Below, piece after piece: positions 61,219-64,000 of a stretch of DNA of 64,000 nucleotides (positions are counted from its first letter, which is position 1; every line of letters starts with the position of its first letter). The notes under the pieces are model-generated. The model ran no database searches and was not told the origin of the DNA. It worked only from the letters and a program-made list of their open reading frames with translations. The stretch is from assembly GCA_033782935.1 (NCBI GenBank), contig JAWQEG010000710.1:1426001-1490000 (forward strand), read 5' to 3'. Source of the stretch: Petrolisthes cinctipes (taxonomy: Eukaryota > Arthropoda > Malacostraca > Decapoda > Porcellanidae). Both the position numbers and the translations under genes were made by a program.

Positions 61219-64000
61219 TATACCCGTTTATATATGAAATTCAGGCTCAAAACATTCGAAAATTCGATATTTTTTGGTCCCAGAACTAATCTGTACACAC
61301 CTAGTCAGTGCTAGAATGTTTTCAAAATATAGGCTCAAAACATGGTAAAAATCGATATTGTAGGTGTACAAAGTCGATATGTGCATGCATATTCTGTACC
61401 CGTTTATATCCCAAATTCAGGCTTAAAACACCCGAAAAATCGATATTTTTGCTTCCCAGAAGCGATCTGTACATACCTACTCCTTGCAAGAATATTTTCA
61501 AGATACAGACCCAAATCATGCTCAAAATCGATATTATATGTGCAAAAAGTCGATACGTGTATGCATCTTTAGTACACGTTTATATCTCAAATTCAGGCTC
61601 AAAACACCCGAAAATGCGATATTTTTGGCTGCCAGAAGCGATCTGTACATGCCTACTTAATGCTAGAATGTTTTCAAAATATAGGCTCAAAACATGCTAA
61701 AAATCGATATTTTAGGTGTCCAAAGTCGATATGTGCACGCATCTTCTGTCCCCGTTTATATCCCAAATTCAGGCTCAAAAAACCCGAAAATTTGATATTT
61801 TTGGGTCCCAGGAGCGATCTGTCCATGCCTACTCAATGCTAGAATATTTTCAAAATACAGGCCAAATACATGCTGAAAATTGATATTTTAGGTGCCCAAA
61901 GTCGATATGTTCATGCATCTTCAGTACTCGTTTATATCTCAAATTCAGGCTAAAAAAAGATGAAAATTCGATATTTTTGCGTCCCAAAAGCAATCTGTAC
62001 ATGCCTATTCAGTAATAGAATGTTTTCAAAATACAGGCCCAAAACATGTTGAAAATCGATATTTTAGGTGCCCAAAGTCGATATGTGCATGTATCTTCTG
62101 TACCCGTTTACATCTCAAATTCAGGATCAAAACACCTGAAAATTCGATATTTTTGGATCCCAGAAGCGATCTGTACATGCCTACTCAATGCTAGAATATT
62201 TTCAAAATACAGGCCAAATACATGCTGAAAATCGATATTTTAGGTGCCTAAAGTCAATATGTGTATGCATCTTCTGCACCTGTTTATATCTCAAATTCAA
62301 CCTCAAACACCCGAAAATTCGATATTTTTGGTCACAGAAGCGATCTGTACATGCCTAATCAGTGCTAGAATGTTTTCAAAATATAGGCTCAAAACATGCT
62401 AAAAATCTATATTTTAAGTATCCAAAGTCGATATGTGCATGCATCTTCTGTACCCGTTTATACCTCAAATTAAGGCTCCAAACACCGGAAAATTCGATAT
62501 TTTTGGGTCCCTGAAGCGATCTGTACATGCCTACTCAGTGCTAGAATATTTTCAAAATATAGGCTCAAAACATGCTAAAATTCGATATTTTAGGTGCCCA
62601 AAGTCGATATCTCAAATTCAGGCACAAAACACCCGAAAATTCGATATTTGGGGGTCCCAGAAGCGATCTGTACATGCCTATTCAGATACAGGCCCAAAAC
62701 ATGCTGAAAATCGATATTATTGGTGCCCAAAGTCAATATGTGTATGCATCTTCTGTACCCGTTTATATCTAAAATTCAATCTCCAAACACCCGAAAATTC
62801 GATATTTTGGGGTCCCAGAAGCGATCTGTACATGCCTACTCAGTACTAGATTGTTTTCAAAATATAGGCTCAAAACATGCTAAAAATCGATATTGTAGGT
62901 GTACAAAGTCGATATGTGCATGCATATTCTGTACCCGTTTATATCCCAAATTCAGGCTTAAAACACCCGAAAAATCGATATTTTTGCTTCCCAGAAGCGA
63001 TCTGTACATACCTACTCCTTGCAAGAATATTTTCAAGATACAGACCCAAATCATGCTCAAAATCGATATTATATGTGCAAAAAGTCGATACGTGTATGCA
63101 TCTTTAGTACACGTTTATATCTCAAATTCAGGCTCAAAACACCCGAAAATGCGATATTTTTGGCTGCCAGAAGCGATCTGTACATGACTACTTAATGCTA
63201 GAATGTTTTCAAAATATAGGCTCAAAACATGCTAAAAATCGATATTTTAGGTGTCCAAAGTCGATATGTGCACGCATCTTCTGTCACCGTTTATATCCCA
63301 AATTCAGGCTCAAAAATCCCGAAAATTTGATATTTTTGGGTCCCAGTAGCGATCTGTCCATGCCTACTCAATGCTAGAATATTTTCAAAATACAGGCCAA
63401 ATACATGCTGAAAATTGATATTTTAGGTGCCCAAAGTCGATATGTTCATGCATCTTCAGTACCCGTTTATATCTCAAATTCAGGCTAAAAAAAGATGAAA
63501 ATTCGATATTTTTGCGTCCCAAAAGCAATCTGTACATGCCTACTCAGTAATAGAATGTTTTCAAAATACAGGCCCAAAACATGTTGAAAATCGATATTTT
63601 AGGTGCCCAAAGTCGATATGTGCATGTATCTTCTGTACCCGTTTACATCTCAAATTCAGGATCAAAACACCTGAAAATTCGATATTTATGGGTCCCAGAA
63701 TCGATCTGTACATGCCTACTCAATGTTAGAATATTTTCAAAGTGCAGGCAAAAAAAACAACTTGAAAATCGATATTTTAGGTGCCCAAAATCGATATGTG
63801 CATGCATCTTCAGTACCCGTTTATATCTTAAATTCAGGCTCAAAACCCCCGAAAATTCGATATTTTTGGATCCCAGAAGCGATCTGTACATGCCTACTCC
63901 ATGTTAGAGTATTTTCAAAATACAGGCCCAAAACATGCTGAAAATCGATATTTTAGGTGCTCAAAGTCAATATGTGCATGCATCTTCTGTGCCCGTTTAT

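Larger units (their letters stand above)
53050..64000 (+). repeat. mosaic higher-order repeat with 2398, 2545, 2899 and 4849 bp offsets
   Basis: The series starting at 53755, 53965, 54141 and 54338 recurs at 56153, 56363, 56539 and 56736 (2398 bp) and again from 59052 (2899 bp on). The series at 55326, 55483 and 55801 recurs at 57871, 58028 and 58346 (2545 bp). The series at 57584 to 59092 recurs at 62433 to 63941 (4849 bp). Copies are nearly identical but joined in different combinations. Confidence 0.88.

Overview
The window looks like eukaryotic, repeat-dominated DNA, most likely from an arthropod and plausibly a decapod crustacean. This is inference from TTAGG-type short repeats, very long GA/CT, AAT/GAT and AT microsatellites, arthropod-type non-LTR retrotransposon remains, a Mutator-like transposase and a SAM-domain-like gene fragment with consensus splice sites. 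There are no operons, and I found no intact, confidently functional gene.

Layout. (1) 1-2190, minus strand: a decayed Jockey-type LINE. It has ORF1 (RRM-like fold plus zinc knuckles) with frameshifts and a stop, and the start of ORF2, whose endonuclease domain is collapsed by an internal deletion; the element runs off the left edge. (2) 2702-4342, plus strand: a spliced SAM-like gene fragment, probably a pseudogene, with an in-frame 21-bp minisatellite. (3) 4345-6270: intergenic repeats, TTAGG-like runs and a poly(T) tract. (4) 6272-8137, minus strand: a Mutator-like transposase pseudogene with two in-frame stops and two frameshifts. (5) 8560-9498: a G-rich 14-bp minisatellite. (6) 9500-11579: dispersed repeats, AT-rich tandem repeats and an unassigned flank.

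(7) 11580-40463 and 45488-64000: one head-to-tail satellite of 176-bp monomers, roughly 270 copies, continuing past the right edge. Each monomer is an ungapped 88+88 bp dimer with CGAT motifs on a 22-bp grid. The array carries nested higher-order duplications with offsets of 1760, 529, 5704, 1597, 2463, 2398 and 4849 bp, some nearly identical, which implies recent homologous amplification. (8) 40464-45487: a 5-kb interruption of the array made of microsatellites, a broken LINE reverse transcriptase, tRNA-like scraps and stray satellite fragments. The satellite resumes almost in register on its far side. (9) 61022-61218: a SINE-like insertion with a poly(A) tail on the minus strand.

The genes do not form a pathway. 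The window is best read as the edge of a large satellite domain, possibly pericentromeric or heterochromatic, abutting degraded mobile elements. The most interesting feature is the satellite itself: its dimeric 22/88/176-bp architecture, phased A-tracts, a weak CENP-B-box-like motif and a layered amplification history.
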